Numbered from the stretch's first letter, positions 43,618 to 55,882 are shown. The stretch is DNA of 64,000 bases from Zoroaster sp. YZ-2022 (GCA_029582265.1 CM055819.1:42609263-42673262); one strand, 5' to 3'. The notes: generated by a model from the letters alone, not told the origin. Numbers and translations are program-made.

Positions 43618-45667
43618 AAACAGGAAGTAAAGGTCAAATTGGGGTCACCTTTTTACAAATATTTTTGACAAATAACGCTCTGTACAACAGTACAAAAATT
43701 GTGAATTTACCTCTTGTGGTTGTTGAGACACGACTTTTGTTAATATTAAACTTTGACTTCCGGTTTGGACAGGAAGTAAGGTCAAATTGGGGTCACCTTT
43801 GTGTAAATATTTTTCGACAATTAACAATCTATACAATGGTGCAAAAAATGTCAATTTACCTCTTGTGGTTGTTGAGATATAATTTTTTTTAAATATTAAC
43901 TTTGACTTCCGGTTTGGACAAGAAGTAAGGTCAAATTGGGGTATTTTTTTGCAAATATTTTTTGACAATTAACGATCTGTACAATGGTACACAAATTGTG
44001 AATTTACCTCTTGTGGTTGTTGAGATATGATTTTTTTAAATATTAAACTTTGACTTCCGGTTTGGACAGGAAGTAAGGTCAAATTGGGGACACCTGTTTG
44101 TAAATATTTCTTGACAATTAACGATCTGTACAATGGTGCAAAAATTGTGAATTTACCTCTTGTGGTTGTTGAGATACTTTGACTTCCGGTTTGGACAGGA
44201 AGTAAAGGTCAAATTGGGGTCGTGTTTTTGTAAATATTTTTGACAATTAACAATGGTGCAAAAACTGTGAATTTACCTCTTGTGGTTGTTGAGATATGAT
44301 TTTTTTTTAATATTAAACTTTGACTTCCGGTTTGGACAGGAAGTAAGGTCAAATTGGGGTCACCTTTGTGTAAATATTTTTCGACAATTGTGACCCGCTC
44401 CGTCGAAATGAGACTTGTCCCCCAGATCTGACATTCATAGATATGTATGCTAGGTTAACAAGTAACTCACGGGCTTTCCAATGATACAAATGTTATTTCC
44501 GTAGCTTATTCCATTCCGGAATTATCGAGCGATGAAGACAACCATCACTTTGCGGCCTGTTTCGTTTTTGAATTTCGCGCTTCGGAGAAAATCAACATTA
44601 AACTTGGTCCACACACAGAGCAAGCGCGCGAGCTATCGTTCGATGATACAACTCATGAATAATTAATCAGCCCTTGTACCAAACACCGGCTGTCCACACC
44701 GGCCCGCGTATTCATTCCGCCTGCTGTGTGTGGAGTCGCGGCGTACACAGTGCATGCACTAGGTATAGGCTAGGTGTATGCAGATAGCCAGCTTACGGAG
44801 CGGCGGGGCCCAGGCCTAGACTCTCGTCTGTATAACCGGCTAAGCTGGGCCTAGAGTTGGCCGAAAGATCGTACGTCATTAAGGGTGACGTCATTCATTT
44901 TCTGGTAAACTGCGCATGCTCAGACAACTGGTTGCTTACTGTTGTCCAATCAAAGAGCTGTATTTCTTCTACCTTGCCGATGATTCGGCTCGTTGGCTAA
45001 CAATTTATTTTGCGGCTTAAAACTACTATTAGAGCTCCATACTGCTTAGTCATTGCCACAACAGTGCGCAGTTGAGGTCATGACCTTTCTTTTGATACCA
45101 AACACGTACGTTTAACGTTAACGGAAATACTCGTGTTGCTGTCTCGAAAACAAGGATATTTTGACCTGTTTGGATTTAACGGAGGCCACATGAAAGACAA
45201 ACATGATACAGACATTGTCCAGAAATCGTCCTTTTTTATGGATTTATTAATATTTTTATGAAAAGGTAAGACCACCATAAGATTGATCGAGATTTTATCA
45301 AACTAAAAATATAAAAACCTAGAAATCGATATGCAATGTTTTTCGATTTTTTTTGTTGGCGAGCACAAGTTCAGAGTCGAATTACACGGAAACCTCCGTT
45401 GGGGGACAAGTCTCATTTCGACGGAGCGGGTCACAATTAACAATCTATACAATGGTGCAAATAATGTCAATTTACCTCTTGTGGTTGTTGAGATATGATT
45501 TTTTTAAATATTAAACTTTGACTTCCGGTTTGGACAGGAAGTAAGGTCAAATTGGGTCATTTTTTTGCAAATATTTTTTGACAATTAACGATCTGCACAA
45601 TGGTACAAACATTTTGAATTTACCTCTTGTGGTTGTTGAGATATGATTTTTTTAAATATTAAACTTT
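43618..45667. repeat. Satellite-like array, period about 148 bp
   Basis: Successive GACTTCCGGTTTGGACAGGA landmarks fall at 43,755, 43,904, 44,052, 44,181, 44,322 and 45,520. Spacings are 149, 148, 129 and 141 bp, and 149 bp after removing the inserted element. One partial unit precedes and one follows, giving about seven monomers. Each includes AGGTCAAATTGGGGTCACC, GACAATTAACGATCTGTACA and TTACCTCTTGTGGTTGTTGA. Monomers differ by a few percent and two carry deletions. Confidence 0.9.
44390..45434. mobile_element. 1,045-bp TIR transposon with 35-bp perfect termini
   Basis: Ends GTGACCCGCTCCGTCGAAAT... are identical and inverted over 35 bp. The element sits inside a satellite monomer, so the empty site is known: GACAATTAAC becomes GACAATT-element-AATTAAC, a 4-bp AATT duplication. 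The interior is GC-richer than the surroundings, with no long ORF and no transposase motif, so it is non-autonomous. A 4-bp duplication excludes hAT and Tc1/mariner; I cannot name the superfamily. Confidence 0.85.
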
Positions 45668-45867
45668 GATTTATCGTAATTCGATATTTGATGACCTAAT
45701 AATGACGTCACAAATTATGTTTCATCTACGTGTTATGTTCTAAGTATATGTCAAGTTTCAAGTTCATGTGAAGTTTGCAAGTATGTGTTTTTTTGTAGAC
45801 AATCTATGGGGAGAAGAAGAAGAAGAAAAGAGAAGAAAAAAAAAACGAACAAAAACAATAGGTGTTT

Positions 45868-45897
45868 CGGGCACATACCCGAACACCTAAAAATACA
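45868..45897. other. Terminal hairpin AGGTGTTTCGGG/CCCGAACACCT
   Basis: A near-perfect inverted repeat closes the region after the satellite. GGTGTTCG words also start the dispersed repeat at 41,440, so this may mark an element end. Confidence 0.45.
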
Positions 45898-46008
45898 AAG
45901 TAGCAACAGGTTCACTTATTGGTAAGAGCCTGCCACTTTATTAATTAATGTTCGTCGAAGGATAAAGTTCCATTTCTACAATTCACTACGTTGATAGATA
46001 AAGATAAC

Positions 46009-46248
46009 CATGGGCGGATCCAGAACATTTTTTAGGGGGGCTGAGAATCAAAAACAATTATTTTTCAATACTACAAAAATTACAATGAAATAATCAAAGG
46101 GAGAGAAAAACAAAGTGCATTGAGGGGGAAATGAGAGTGCGTTCTCCCCTCCCCTCTCTCTCTTTCTCTCTCTTTTTTTTTATTTTATTTTTTACGATTT
46201 GGGGGGGGGGGGGCTACAGCCCCCTTAGCCCCCCCTGGATCCGCCAAT
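46009..46248. mobile_element. MITE with GGCGGATCCAG termini
   Basis: Ends ATGGGCGGATCCAG and, inverted, ATTGGCGGATCCAG bound 240 bp of G-runs and a CT-rich tract. GATAAC flanks both sides (46,003-46,008 and 46,249-46,254), compatible with a partly decayed 8-bp hAT duplication. Confidence 0.7.
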
Positions 46249-46254
46249 GATAAC

Positions 46255-47520
46255 GAAACGGCAGCTTGTGGTCATTACCCGAGAATATCTTATACATGTA
46301 TGTAGTCCGAGCACGCTTGATTGAGGTGTTCGAGGGAAATGCTCAAGGATGCTCAACAAATATTGATTGAGAAATGTGAGGGGAATCAAATGATAAAACA
46401 AATTACGTTAGTAAATTTGTTGAATGAAAATTAATTATTACTGATAACTGGGTACTGGTGCAATATTTCATTCATCAATCAGCCTCTAACTTTGTTGTGT
46501 TCCGGACATTTGTGTTAGTTGATGTAAAACTAAGTGTATTTCTTGTTTTTAAGTAATGTTTTATTTATGTCACTTTTGGAATAATTACATTTTTTGTTTT
46601 TTGTTCATTATTTGTTGGTGTCATATTTGCATTTAAATGGTTTACATATACATACATATGCTCTGTCTGTTGGTGTTTGTTTGTCCTTTTTGTTTTATTT
46701 GTTGTTGTTGTTGTTGTTGTTGTTGTAGCTGTGGTTTGGTTTTGCAGTGGTTTGTGTCTTGACTATCTGCATGTCTTCTTTATGTTTGTTGTTGTTGTTG
46801 AATTGTTGGTGTAATGGTCTGTTTGTTTATGTACTGTTTGTTTACTTGTTTGAAGTACTATTTATATTGGTGTTTTTTATTGATGGTGTTTTTGAATGTA
46901 AATCTGTGATGAATTTGTGTCCTACTGTACATGGTTGTCTTCATTTCATTTATTCATTTCATTTTAATATTTAAACTAAAGCCTTATTTATTTAATACCA
47001 GCAGTTTATTTTCACATTACTGAATTTTGTAACTTATAGTGGAATGTTTTTATTTTGGATATTTTATGATAAATTTGACTCAATTTAGCCCAAGGCTACA
47101 AGTTCAAATTGTTTCAACCAACCAACCAACCAGCCAACCAATGTATTAATTTAGCGGAAGGAGAGGGGGCCGGGGGAAACACACACACACACAAATTATC
47201 GTTTACTAGCAAAATAAAATGCTGTGAAAAGAGAAACATCTGAAATACGGACTTTTCTTGGATTTCCCCCACACTCAGCAATTCTGGATCCGCCCCTAGT
47301 TGATCCCTTTGTTCCCCACTGCACAGTGTTTTCAAGTTTCAATTTAGTGAACAAAATTAAGGATGATTTATATTGAACAAAAAGATATTTGCTTTTGTAT
47401 AATAATGACTGCCTCTCTAAGCCAACGCATCAATTAGTATCACAGGTACTTCATGTACACTGCATGTACATAAGGATTGGCCTGGTATATTGGGATGAAG
47501 GAGACGATCGCGGAGAAACA
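46255..47520. other. Noncoding, with GTT/TTG and CCAA microsatellites
   Basis: GTT repeats near 46,700-46,728 and 46,787-46,800 and CCAA repeats near 47,118-47,141 sit in T-rich sequence. The plus frame at 46,747 is a by-product of the GTT repeats. Confidence 0.5.
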
Positions 47521-47524
47521 GAGG

Positions 47525-47733
47525 CAGTGGCGTAACTAGGGTCCAATTTTCAGGGGGCACTAGGGGGTGCACCACTTTTTTCTAGGGGGACATGTCAATA
47601 CTTGAATCCTGCAGTCTCAAATAGGGACCTATTTTTTTTCAAAATTCTGAATGGGGCCACCCAGGGAGGGGGGGGGGCACGGACCTCGGCTGAGGGGGGA
47701 CGTACCCCCGTACCCCCCATAGTTACGCCACAG
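47525..47733. mobile_element. hAT-type MITE with CAGTGGCGTAACTA ends
   Basis: Termini CAGTGGCGTAACTAGGG and, inverted, CTGTGGCGTAACTATGG enclose 209 bp of G-rich sequence. Flanks AACAGAGG (47,517-47,524) and AACAGAAG (47,734-47,741) match at 7 of 8 positions, as expected of an aged hAT target duplication. Confidence 0.85.
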
Positions 47734-47739
47734 AACAGA

Positions 47740-48555
47740 AGTGGTCAAGAGTGGCTTAAAACGGGAGGCTAAACAAATGGGCATATTGTCAAACAAATGG
47801 GGCTAATATGAGAACGTATGGTACATGCACATAAGCAGGGGAACACGTTTCCTTTAACCCCAGATCCTTCAGTGTGGGAGGATCTAGTGTATAGAACTCA
47901 ACAACATGACAGTAGTTCATTACAGTAGGGTAGCCGGGTAGGGGGGCAGAATGCCGCCACCAAAGGGAATGTGGGATTGTGACACCCTCCTATATCGAGT
48001 TTCAGTCAGCAAATCGTGCTTCAGTCGGCAAAATCCTTAATTCCTCGTAATGAATATAACAATATAAATTGCATTTACGCTCATTTCTCTTTAACACAAC
48101 GTAATAAGCTTAAACCTTCACATGTGGGTTATTGACTGTATAACTTGGTTCGTAAGAGAGTATTCAATCAAACTCGTATAGAAACAGTTTTGCCAACATT
48201 ACCAATGTATGTACCTTCCCTTTAAAGGTACACATTCACACAGCCTTCATAATGATACAAACGAATGTTGTTTTAGGGATGTTTTACATTAATCAGAGTT
48301 TAAACGGTTTGGGGAAAATAAAAGTCTCCTATTATTATAATTAAATAGAGAATTAGCTGTTGCAAACTGTTTATAAGGAAATGTAAAATGCAAAACAGTA
48401 TTATTGGCCTTACGTTTCTCAAAGGCAAAATAGACGATATAAACATGCACACATTATGATTATATATTTGCATATGCCATTTTGGTCATACTCATGTTTT
48501 GCTTGTCCTAACTTCAGTGTTTGTCCTGTCCTGTTTATTTGTATCATGAAAAAGG
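47740..48555. other. Unassigned noncoding stretch
   Basis: No gene, array or element terminus was recognised. Confidence 0.4.
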
Positions 48556-48639
48556 TTTGTCTGTCCAACAGCTGTGCTTCCTTATCTGCTACATGTTGAC
48601 ATTATTGGCACAAACAATTTACTGCAACCCCTGTACACT

Positions 48640-48865
48640 ATATAAAGTTATCTCGAAAAAAGAGATCTATGGGTAGGACGCAGATTTCTCTCTTGTTGGT
48701 ACTCCTTAACTAAACTTTGAATATAAATATGGGCTATACCATGGATGCATTGATATTTGAGAACCAAAACCTTAAAATCTATTCTTAAAATCTATCCTGT
48801 ATCGGCAACCAGTGCAAATCATGCAGGATAAGTGTTATGGATTCACGTGTTATTAATTTAACTTG
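48640..48865 (-). pseudogene. LINE reverse-transcriptase C-terminal remnant
   Basis: In reverse complement the sequence reads LILHDLHWLPIQDRF and, after a frameshift, RIDFKVLVLKYQCIHGIAH, the conserved thumb/C-terminal block of CR1/L2-type RTs (LHWLPxxxRI...K). Nothing of the palm survives here. The neighbouring 48,905-48,965 (GTAAAGCGCCTTGAGCG...CGCTACATAAGACTTTATTA) looks like the 3' tail of a similar LINE in the opposite orientation. Confidence 0.65.
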
Positions 48866-49239
48866 TATTATGTTTTGGTGTCTTTTATGTTTTGATTTTA
48901 TATTTCTGTAAAGCGCCTTGAGCGTAATTTTTTTTACCGATTTTGACGCTACATAAGACTTTATTATTGATGATACGCTGTGTTGTGGCAAATATAGCTT
49001 TACTACATTTCATGGTCACACCATGCTGACAGTATAACAAAAGCCCGGTTCCTAAAAGGCAGCACGGTGTTTATTACACGCTGAAGTTCACCCGAATAAT
49101 ACTCAAGAAATCGTGCCTAAATTGTTGGTTAGCTTCCTGCGCCGTCAAATATTAATCAAATCGCTTAATATCTGCTTTCGCAGGGATTCAAACCCTCCTC
49201 ATGGGACAGCCGATTTTTTGTTGAACAACAAAACATTAA

Positions 49240-49500
49240 CTAGACGTAAGTTTGTGTCTTTACAAAAACTAGGTGTTTGGGTTACCTTCGGTTCAATCAA
49301 GTGAGCAATTGATGACGTTATAATCATATTTTTTTTAAATGTCTGACGTCTTTTATCATCACAATATCAATTTCATCTTCAAAAGACCTATAAATTTTGT
49401 GTTAGAATGTCTTGAATTTGAACTTATATTATTCTGTTTGGAAGGAAGTAAAGATCAGATCAGTTAATTTGAAGGTCATATATGACACAATTATTATTCC
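49240..49500. repeat. Dispersed repeat shared with 41,408-41,660
   Basis: The same order of landmarks (CGGTTCAATCAA, TCACAATATCAATTTCATCT, GAATTTGAACTT, GAAGGTCATATATGACA) with moderate divergence. Sequence from here to 50,150 shows only a short ACTTCCGGTTTCAGCCGAAA echo near 49,700. Confidence 0.65.
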
Positions 49501-50157
49501 CATTAAAAATAACATTAGTACTTTGGTTAAATTTCTGAGATATATCCTTTTAAAAACTGCCACTAAAGGGGGCTCTGATCTGTGATGATGTTATGTCACT
49601 CGTCACTTTATATTCACATAAGTGATATTCCATATCACATTGGCTGCATAATGTAATATAATAGGCCTATAACAGTGTTGCAGAATACTTTTTCTGTTTA
49701 ACTTCCGGTTTCAGCCGAAAGAAAATGTTAAAATGGGGTCATGTCTGTGTACGAAATTTCACATAATTCGAGTCTGTAAGATGATACAAATGTAACATGC
49801 TGTTGGAATGGGCCTGGGCACCCTAATAGCAGTGAATGAGCGCCTAATAAAGCAGCCACTCATAACAGCTCTCCAGTTTTTGTGCTAAGTAAGTGTTTTG
49901 TAGCTACAAGTTTGTCTTAATTTTTATACTAGTGGATTTCTTATTACACCTGGAATCTACTGGACGTTTTATGTGAGTATTGGTACATTTGTTTTCTTAT
50001 AATAAGTGAAAAAAACTCTGGTATTTTGTCAGTAAGATTTTACTGTGTAGTGATACACATCTTGTATCTTCATTTTATTTGTGCAGTCAACTCTGACTTA
50101 TAACCTGTAGCTTGACCATAAGACTTTTGTTTGGATCAACAACTTTGTGATTAGACA

Positions 50158-50565
50158 ATGGAGGTCTACATTCTGTTTATTCTACTCCTGCTATCCAGAC
50201 CATTGTGTCTCAATGACTCATCTTTAGAATATGGCTACAGCATGCAAACTTCAGCTTGTACACTAGATAAACAACAACTAATCCGCCATCTTAAATATTT
50301 GAGCTGTCCTATATCATATTATGATAATTCATCTGCCACCTTTCACCTGGAACTCTTAATTTCTGGTGACATAAACCCAAACCCTGGACCTGAAACACTG
50401 AACAACACACCCACAAACTCCACTCAGCTTCATAAAATTTCCTACAGCCGCAATGAACTCCAAACATACCGCCGCGCACATAGAGGTAAAAAAGCTGGTC
50501 GCCGTAGAATGGACAGACTTACACAACTAACACTCCAGCCTTACCAACCCCCAACATTATTATTA
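50158..50565 (+). CDS. LINE 5' ORF with hydrophobic N-terminus and 2A-like peptide, truncated by microsatellite
   Basis: The ATG at 50,158 starts a hydrophobic signal-like segment (MEVYILFILLLLSRPLCLN). At residues 70-78 (50,365-50,391) comes GDINPNPGP, which fits the 2A-like core DxxxNPGP with Asn in place of the usual Glu. A basic stretch (RRAHRGKKAGRRRM) follows, and then the frame runs into an ATT microsatellite and becomes poly-Ile. N-terminal 2A-like sequences that make ribosomes release and restart are established for APE-type LINEs of sea urchins and other animals. The endonuclease and RT that should follow are missing. No such domain is visible, so the LINE assignment rests on the 2A, its position and the second example at 61.5 kb. 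Confidence 0.6.
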
Positions 50566-51312
<747 letters not shown>

Positions 51313-51318
51313 TATTAT

Positions 51319-51451
<133 letters not shown>

Positions 51452-51469
51452 GTTTGTCTTAAGGCTTTA

Positions 51470-52050
51470 TGATAAAATGTGTGTCTCGGCTCAGGGTAAA
51501 ACGTTTTTTCCCACATCAAAAAGATCATTAGCTTCAATAAAATTATGAAATATTTTGGCACTTTGGTCTTGCTTGTCATGATCGCTATGGCAATTAAAAT
51601 CACCGGTTATAATGTAATTATCCGTGTGTTTACAATTAGTTGTTAAAAAAAATTCAAAATCTTTAAAGAAGATTTTCCTTTCGGCAAGTATGTTAGGTGC
51701 ATAGACGGAAAACACAGTAATATTTTTTTCTTTCATCTGTTTTTCCGATTTAACCCATCTCCCTTTATTGTCCTTTTGATGATTAACAATATCAAATCCG
51801 CTTTTGAAGGAAGTTAAAAGAGCAACCCCTCTGCTATTACTTTCCCCATGGCTAAAGATAATATTACCCCCCCCCCCCCCCCATTGCTTGCGCCAAATAT
51901 TTTCATCAGATTGTACACTGTGAGTTTCCTGCAGACAGACAATGTTCCTTGTAAGATAATTAAAAACCATATCTCTTTTCTGGTCATTTCTGAGACCGTT
52001 AACATTTAAAGTTGCAATGGTTACAGCCATCAATATTATGTTTAAAATTA
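51470..52050 (-). pseudogene. L1/Tx1-type APE endonuclease (start of ORF2)
   Basis: From about 52,025 the frame reads TIATLNVNGLRNDQKRDMVF, then VCLQETHS, IIFSHGESNSRGVALL, TVFSVYAPN and IITGDFNCHSDH, the ordered blocks of an AP-endonuclease-like domain (Asn of LNVNG, Glu of QETH, Asp and Asn of GDFN). It would nick the target for reverse transcription. The domain is cut off at VGKNVLP near 51,495, before the final catalytic block and the RT. A poly-G/poly-C run near 51,870 adds or removes glycines. Confidence 0.85.
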
Positions 52051-52099
52051 AAATATACATCGAAAGACAAAAGGGTATTTTCTCTAAGCATAACAATAA

Positions 52100-53285
52100 A
52101 CATATTAGGATCTCTATTCAGTACTTGTACCTCTTCTTCCGCGTCCTCTTCCTTTGGTATACGGTGTGGATCTCTGTGGTTGAGATGATACGCCACTTCC
52201 TCTTTTTTCCTGTACCTTGGTACACCTTTCCGGGTATATAGGGTATACCCGTCGTCTGTTGGAGTTTCTTCTGCATCTTCGTCTTCCATCTGGTATTCGT
52301 CGACTCTTGGTGATTCCTTTAACCTTGATTGTGCTACTTCAGATTTCTCTGCAACCATACTTGCCCATGTTTTTTTTTTGTTTTTTGGGTTCTTTATCAG
52401 ATTGTTGTCCTTGGTCTGTCAATGCGTCGCTCTTTTTCGTTTTCATTCTGTGATCTTCCTGAGTGGAATTCTTTGAAGTATTGCTCTTAGGAATGACAGT
52501 TTCTTTCCTTTTGTCTGCGCTCCTTTCCTGTGGGGTTTTCTCATTCATTACTACAATCATCGGCTGTTGTGGACAAGATGATTGGATGCCTGGTGAAATT
52601 TTACTGTCTTTCTGTTGTTTAGTAGTGTCTCTTTTCTTGACGTTATCTTTTGGGGTTTTTCCTTGATCCGGATTAAACTCTTGCGATTGGCGTTTCGTCC
52701 AAATCGTCATAATCTAAAACGTCGTTTTTGTCGCAATCTATGCGGGCTTCCTGATCATTGTTCTCTTCATCGTCGGATTCTTGGTCATCAAACTCATGAC
52801 CGTCAGAGTCATGACCGCCCGAGTCATGACCGCCCGAGTCATGACCGCCCGAGTCATGACCGTCCGAGTCATGACCGTCGGCCTCGTTGTCAGAAACAAT
52901 TTAGTCCCGCTGATCTCCTTGTTCCCTGTGTTCTTCTGCTCTATGGTCTCGACTGCCGCAAATGAAGCATCGACCTCTCAATTCACAATTTCTAGCGAAG
53001 TGTCCCGTTTGGTGACAAATTTTACAGGTTTTGGGTTGCCCCTTATACTTGATAGGGAGAGAGAAACCGCCAACTTTGATGTAACTTGGAATGGATTTCT
53101 TTAAGTTCTTTATTAGTAGGCTTCTTACCCCCGTTTCTATTGCTGTGTTGAAGTCGTGTACTTGGCGCTGAATGTTGACGACTGTACCAAAGGCCGATAG
53201 AACGCTGATAACTGTCTGGTCGCTCATCTCGTACGGGACTTTGGCGTAGACAACTACCGAGTAGTGGCGACCCTGATTCTGCAAT
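52100..53285 (-). pseudogene. Tx1-like LINE ORF1, C-terminal part with zinc knuckles
   Basis: Reading down from 53,284: RHYSVVVYAKVPYEMSDQTV (RRM-like region), CKICHQTGHFARNC (CCHC knuckle), CFICGSRDHRAEEH, then a TAA at 52,901-52,903. The same frame then continues as an acidic run with the GHDSGGHDS repeat, and after a frameshift near 52,700 as a basic tail (52,339-52,710) and a second acidic part (52,100-52,358). At least three lesions are present. The product would have been an RNA-binding gag-like protein. Confidence 0.8.
52788..52880. repeat. 16-bp tandem repeat inside ORF1
   Basis: About six units of CGAGTCATGACCGCC(C), with the variant ATGACCGTC. On the minus strand they alternate GHDSGG/GHDSDG, an acidic, low-complexity stretch that is part of the ORF1 reading frame. 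Confidence 0.9.
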
Positions 53286-54965
53286 CACTGACAATTTGGA
53301 TATTGCAGATAACTTCAACCGGATCTTTCAAAGTAACTTCACTCGGGACACCCACCGCTATTCAATTCCTCAATCCTGCAACCATTCCCCTTCAGAGTTT
53401 AGATTAACGAACATTGTTGTGACCCCACTCGAAGTAAAGAAAATGTTGAACAATTTGGACACTCACAAGTCTGCAGGACCCGATGAGATTTCTCCACTGT
53501 TTTTGAGCATTGCCAGTGACAGCTTAGCTACACCTCTGGCTAATTTGTTTAATTTTTTTCTGTCCTCCGGTGTTATTCCTAACGAATGGAAGCTTGCTCA
53601 TGTTGTACCCCTCTTCAAATCTGGTGATCCACATAACATGTGTAATTATAGACCGATTTCTCTTTGTTCTGTAGTTAGTAAGACATTAGAAAAAATTGTG
53701 AGCAATCACCTTCTAAGTCATATGTGCAGACGTGGCATAATTAGCAATGTTCAACATGGGTTTTTCCCTAAGCGCTCATGTGTAACCCAGTTGTCAACTC
53801 TTTATCATGAATGGGCTGAAGTCATTGATGTGTGTAACCCTCCTCGTATCGATGTAATTTTTCTTGACTGGGCTAAAGCCTTCGACAAAGTTAGCCACAT
53901 CATGTTACTTGATAAATTGCATAAATATGGTATTTGTGGCTCAGTCTTATCATGGTTTAATTCTTATCTTAACAACAGATCACAAAGAGTAATTTTTCAA
54001 GGTACCGAATCAGAGCAGTTAAGAGTTTATTCAGGTGTACCACAAGGCTCTATTCTTGGGCCCTTGCTTTTCAATATTTTTGTTTTTGATCTCCCATTTT
54101 GCGTTCAATCCAGTCTTATACAATATGCAGATGACACTGTACTGTATAGACCTATTAGATCCGACTCTGACACAGTAATCCTTCAAAGTGATTTAAACAA
54201 TTTAATTAACTGATGTAATATTAATCACATGTCACTTAATTCTATGAAATGTAAGCTTATGATTGTTACTCGTAGCAGACATCCTCCTAGTCCCATTTAT
54301 AATATTGGTTCTGACTCTCTTGAAGTTGTTTCCCATTACAAGTATCTAGGTGTCATCATTTCTCGTGATCTCAGTTGGAAGAACCACATTGATAGCGTTA
54401 CTTCTAAAGCTACTAAACTTTGTGGTTTTATCAGACGGGTTGTTAAGAGTAATAATTCTACTGTTCTAGTTAAACTTTACACTTCCCTATGTAGACCTGT
54501 CATGGAGTATGCCGCTCCTGTCTTGTGCCCAAGCCTACACACTCATCAATTACTCATAGAAAAGGTTCAGAGGCGTTTCACGTTCTTGTCTTGGTCTCCT
54601 AAAAGAGCCAGACCTAACAATGACGACATAGACTACCCTTCCAGATGTAAGAAATTGGGAATTCCTTTGTTGAATAATAGACTTCATTTTCTGTCAATTT
54701 CGTTTGTTGTTAAATGTTTGTATAAAAAATTTGATGTAAGTATCCACAGTTTTGTAACTATTAATTCTAGGCATTGTGATTCTGTTTCTTCACAAGGGGG
54801 GCCGCACTAACTGCCTACACCACTCTCTATTTGTTAGGTTTCCAAGATTATGGGATAGTTTACCATCTGATGTTAAGGACAAGTTGTATTTAATATGTCC
54901 ACGTTTCTCAGTAGTTTTCGTAATCATATTCTGTCTCCTGGGAAATCCATCATATTTCCATCCTA
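53286..54965 (+). pseudogene. LINE reverse transcriptase (CR1/Jockey-like), two lesions
   Basis: Motifs in order: KSAGPDEISPLFLS, CNYRPISLCSVVSKTLEKIV, VIFLDWAKAFDKVSH (catalytic Asp), GVPQGSILGPLLFNIF, IQYADDTVLYRP (catalytic DD), YLGVIISRDLSWKNH. An in-frame TGA at 54,211-54,213 separates NNLIN from CNINHMSLNSMKCKLM and is probably a former Trp codon. A G-run indel near 54,797 shifts the frame, and the C-terminus continues as LFVRFPRLWDSLPSDVK to about 54,965. With only two lesions over 1.7 kb the copy is young. No endonuclease remains. Confidence 0.9.
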
Positions 54966-55567
54966 AGTAGGCCTGCATCTGAAACATGAAAGTCTTGTTT
55001 GCTTACATGCGTGCTTTTCTAAGGCCCTATAAATTGACTGGTACCTCGAGACTACCATATAGAATTGTATGCATGTGGGCAGAGTGCGACGTCATGTTCT
55101 AGGTTTACTGTGATATAATCTGTTATTAATGTACATAATGTATGAGATTTATCATGAATGTAACTGAAGTCCGACTGCCCATATATATATATATTTATTT
55201 ATTTATTAATACTTCATCTCCTGCTTAGCCCGTATACTGTAAGTTAATCTATTTGTAATATTATGTACTAAGTATATTTTTATTACTGGCATGTGCGTTT
55301 AGTTAAACGCCTAATTACCTTGTATTTTTTATTTTTATTTTTATTTTTATTTTTATTTTTATTTTTATATTGTATATGAACATGTATTTATGTGTTGCAT
55401 GGCGGCATTTGGAGAGCCACTTGATTGTGATTTAGTTCACATTTGGCAATCCTTCAGGGGTGTTACCATGTTATGTTCTGTTTTTCGTTTATTTTCATCT
55501 GCTTGTTCTGTAACTCTTCTTGTTTGCCCTGAGAAAAAATAAATGAAAAAAAAAATGAAAAAAAATG
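53286..55567 (+). mobile_element. CR1/Jockey-like LINE inserted in the Tx1-like ORF1
   Basis: A 5'-truncated plus-strand LINE starts inside the region upstream of the RT and ends with TGCCCTGAGAAAAAATAAATG followed by A-rich sequence (55,535-55,567). The 3' UTR contains an (ATTTTT)n run at 55,320-55,368. No clean target duplication was recognised. Confidence 0.85.
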
Positions 55568-55882
55568 TACGTTTGCTCTTTCACATGGAATCAGCAGACC
55601 GTGTAAAAGTAGCCCTCTCTGTGCTATCACCTCACTATGCTTTTCATTATCAAAGGTCACATTGTACCATCCATTGTCCAATGACGCGATGCATTTAATG
55701 CTGTCGCCCTGTACTATATCCAGCTCTTTTCTAATGGCTTTGTCGATATCGCGTGATGTGAGTTCCTCCAGTTGTCGGGCTTTGAAGCGAATCGTGTTCG
55801 GCCTCCGCAATGTCTGGTTGTTCATGGCGGCCCTGTTCGAATACATGGTGCCAACAAGATGGCGTCGGGCTAACAGCCCCAA
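55568..55882 (-). pseudogene. Tx1-like LINE ORF1, N-terminal part
   Basis: From an in-frame Met the sequence reads MNNQTLRRPNTIRFKARQ, then DIVQGDSIKCIASLDNGWY, VTFDNEKHSEVIAQRG and LLIPCERANV, where the nested LINE's poly-A-like tail begins. The continuation is the QNQGRHYSVVV segment at 53,284, so the frame was intact at the time of the nested insertion. Confidence 0.75.
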
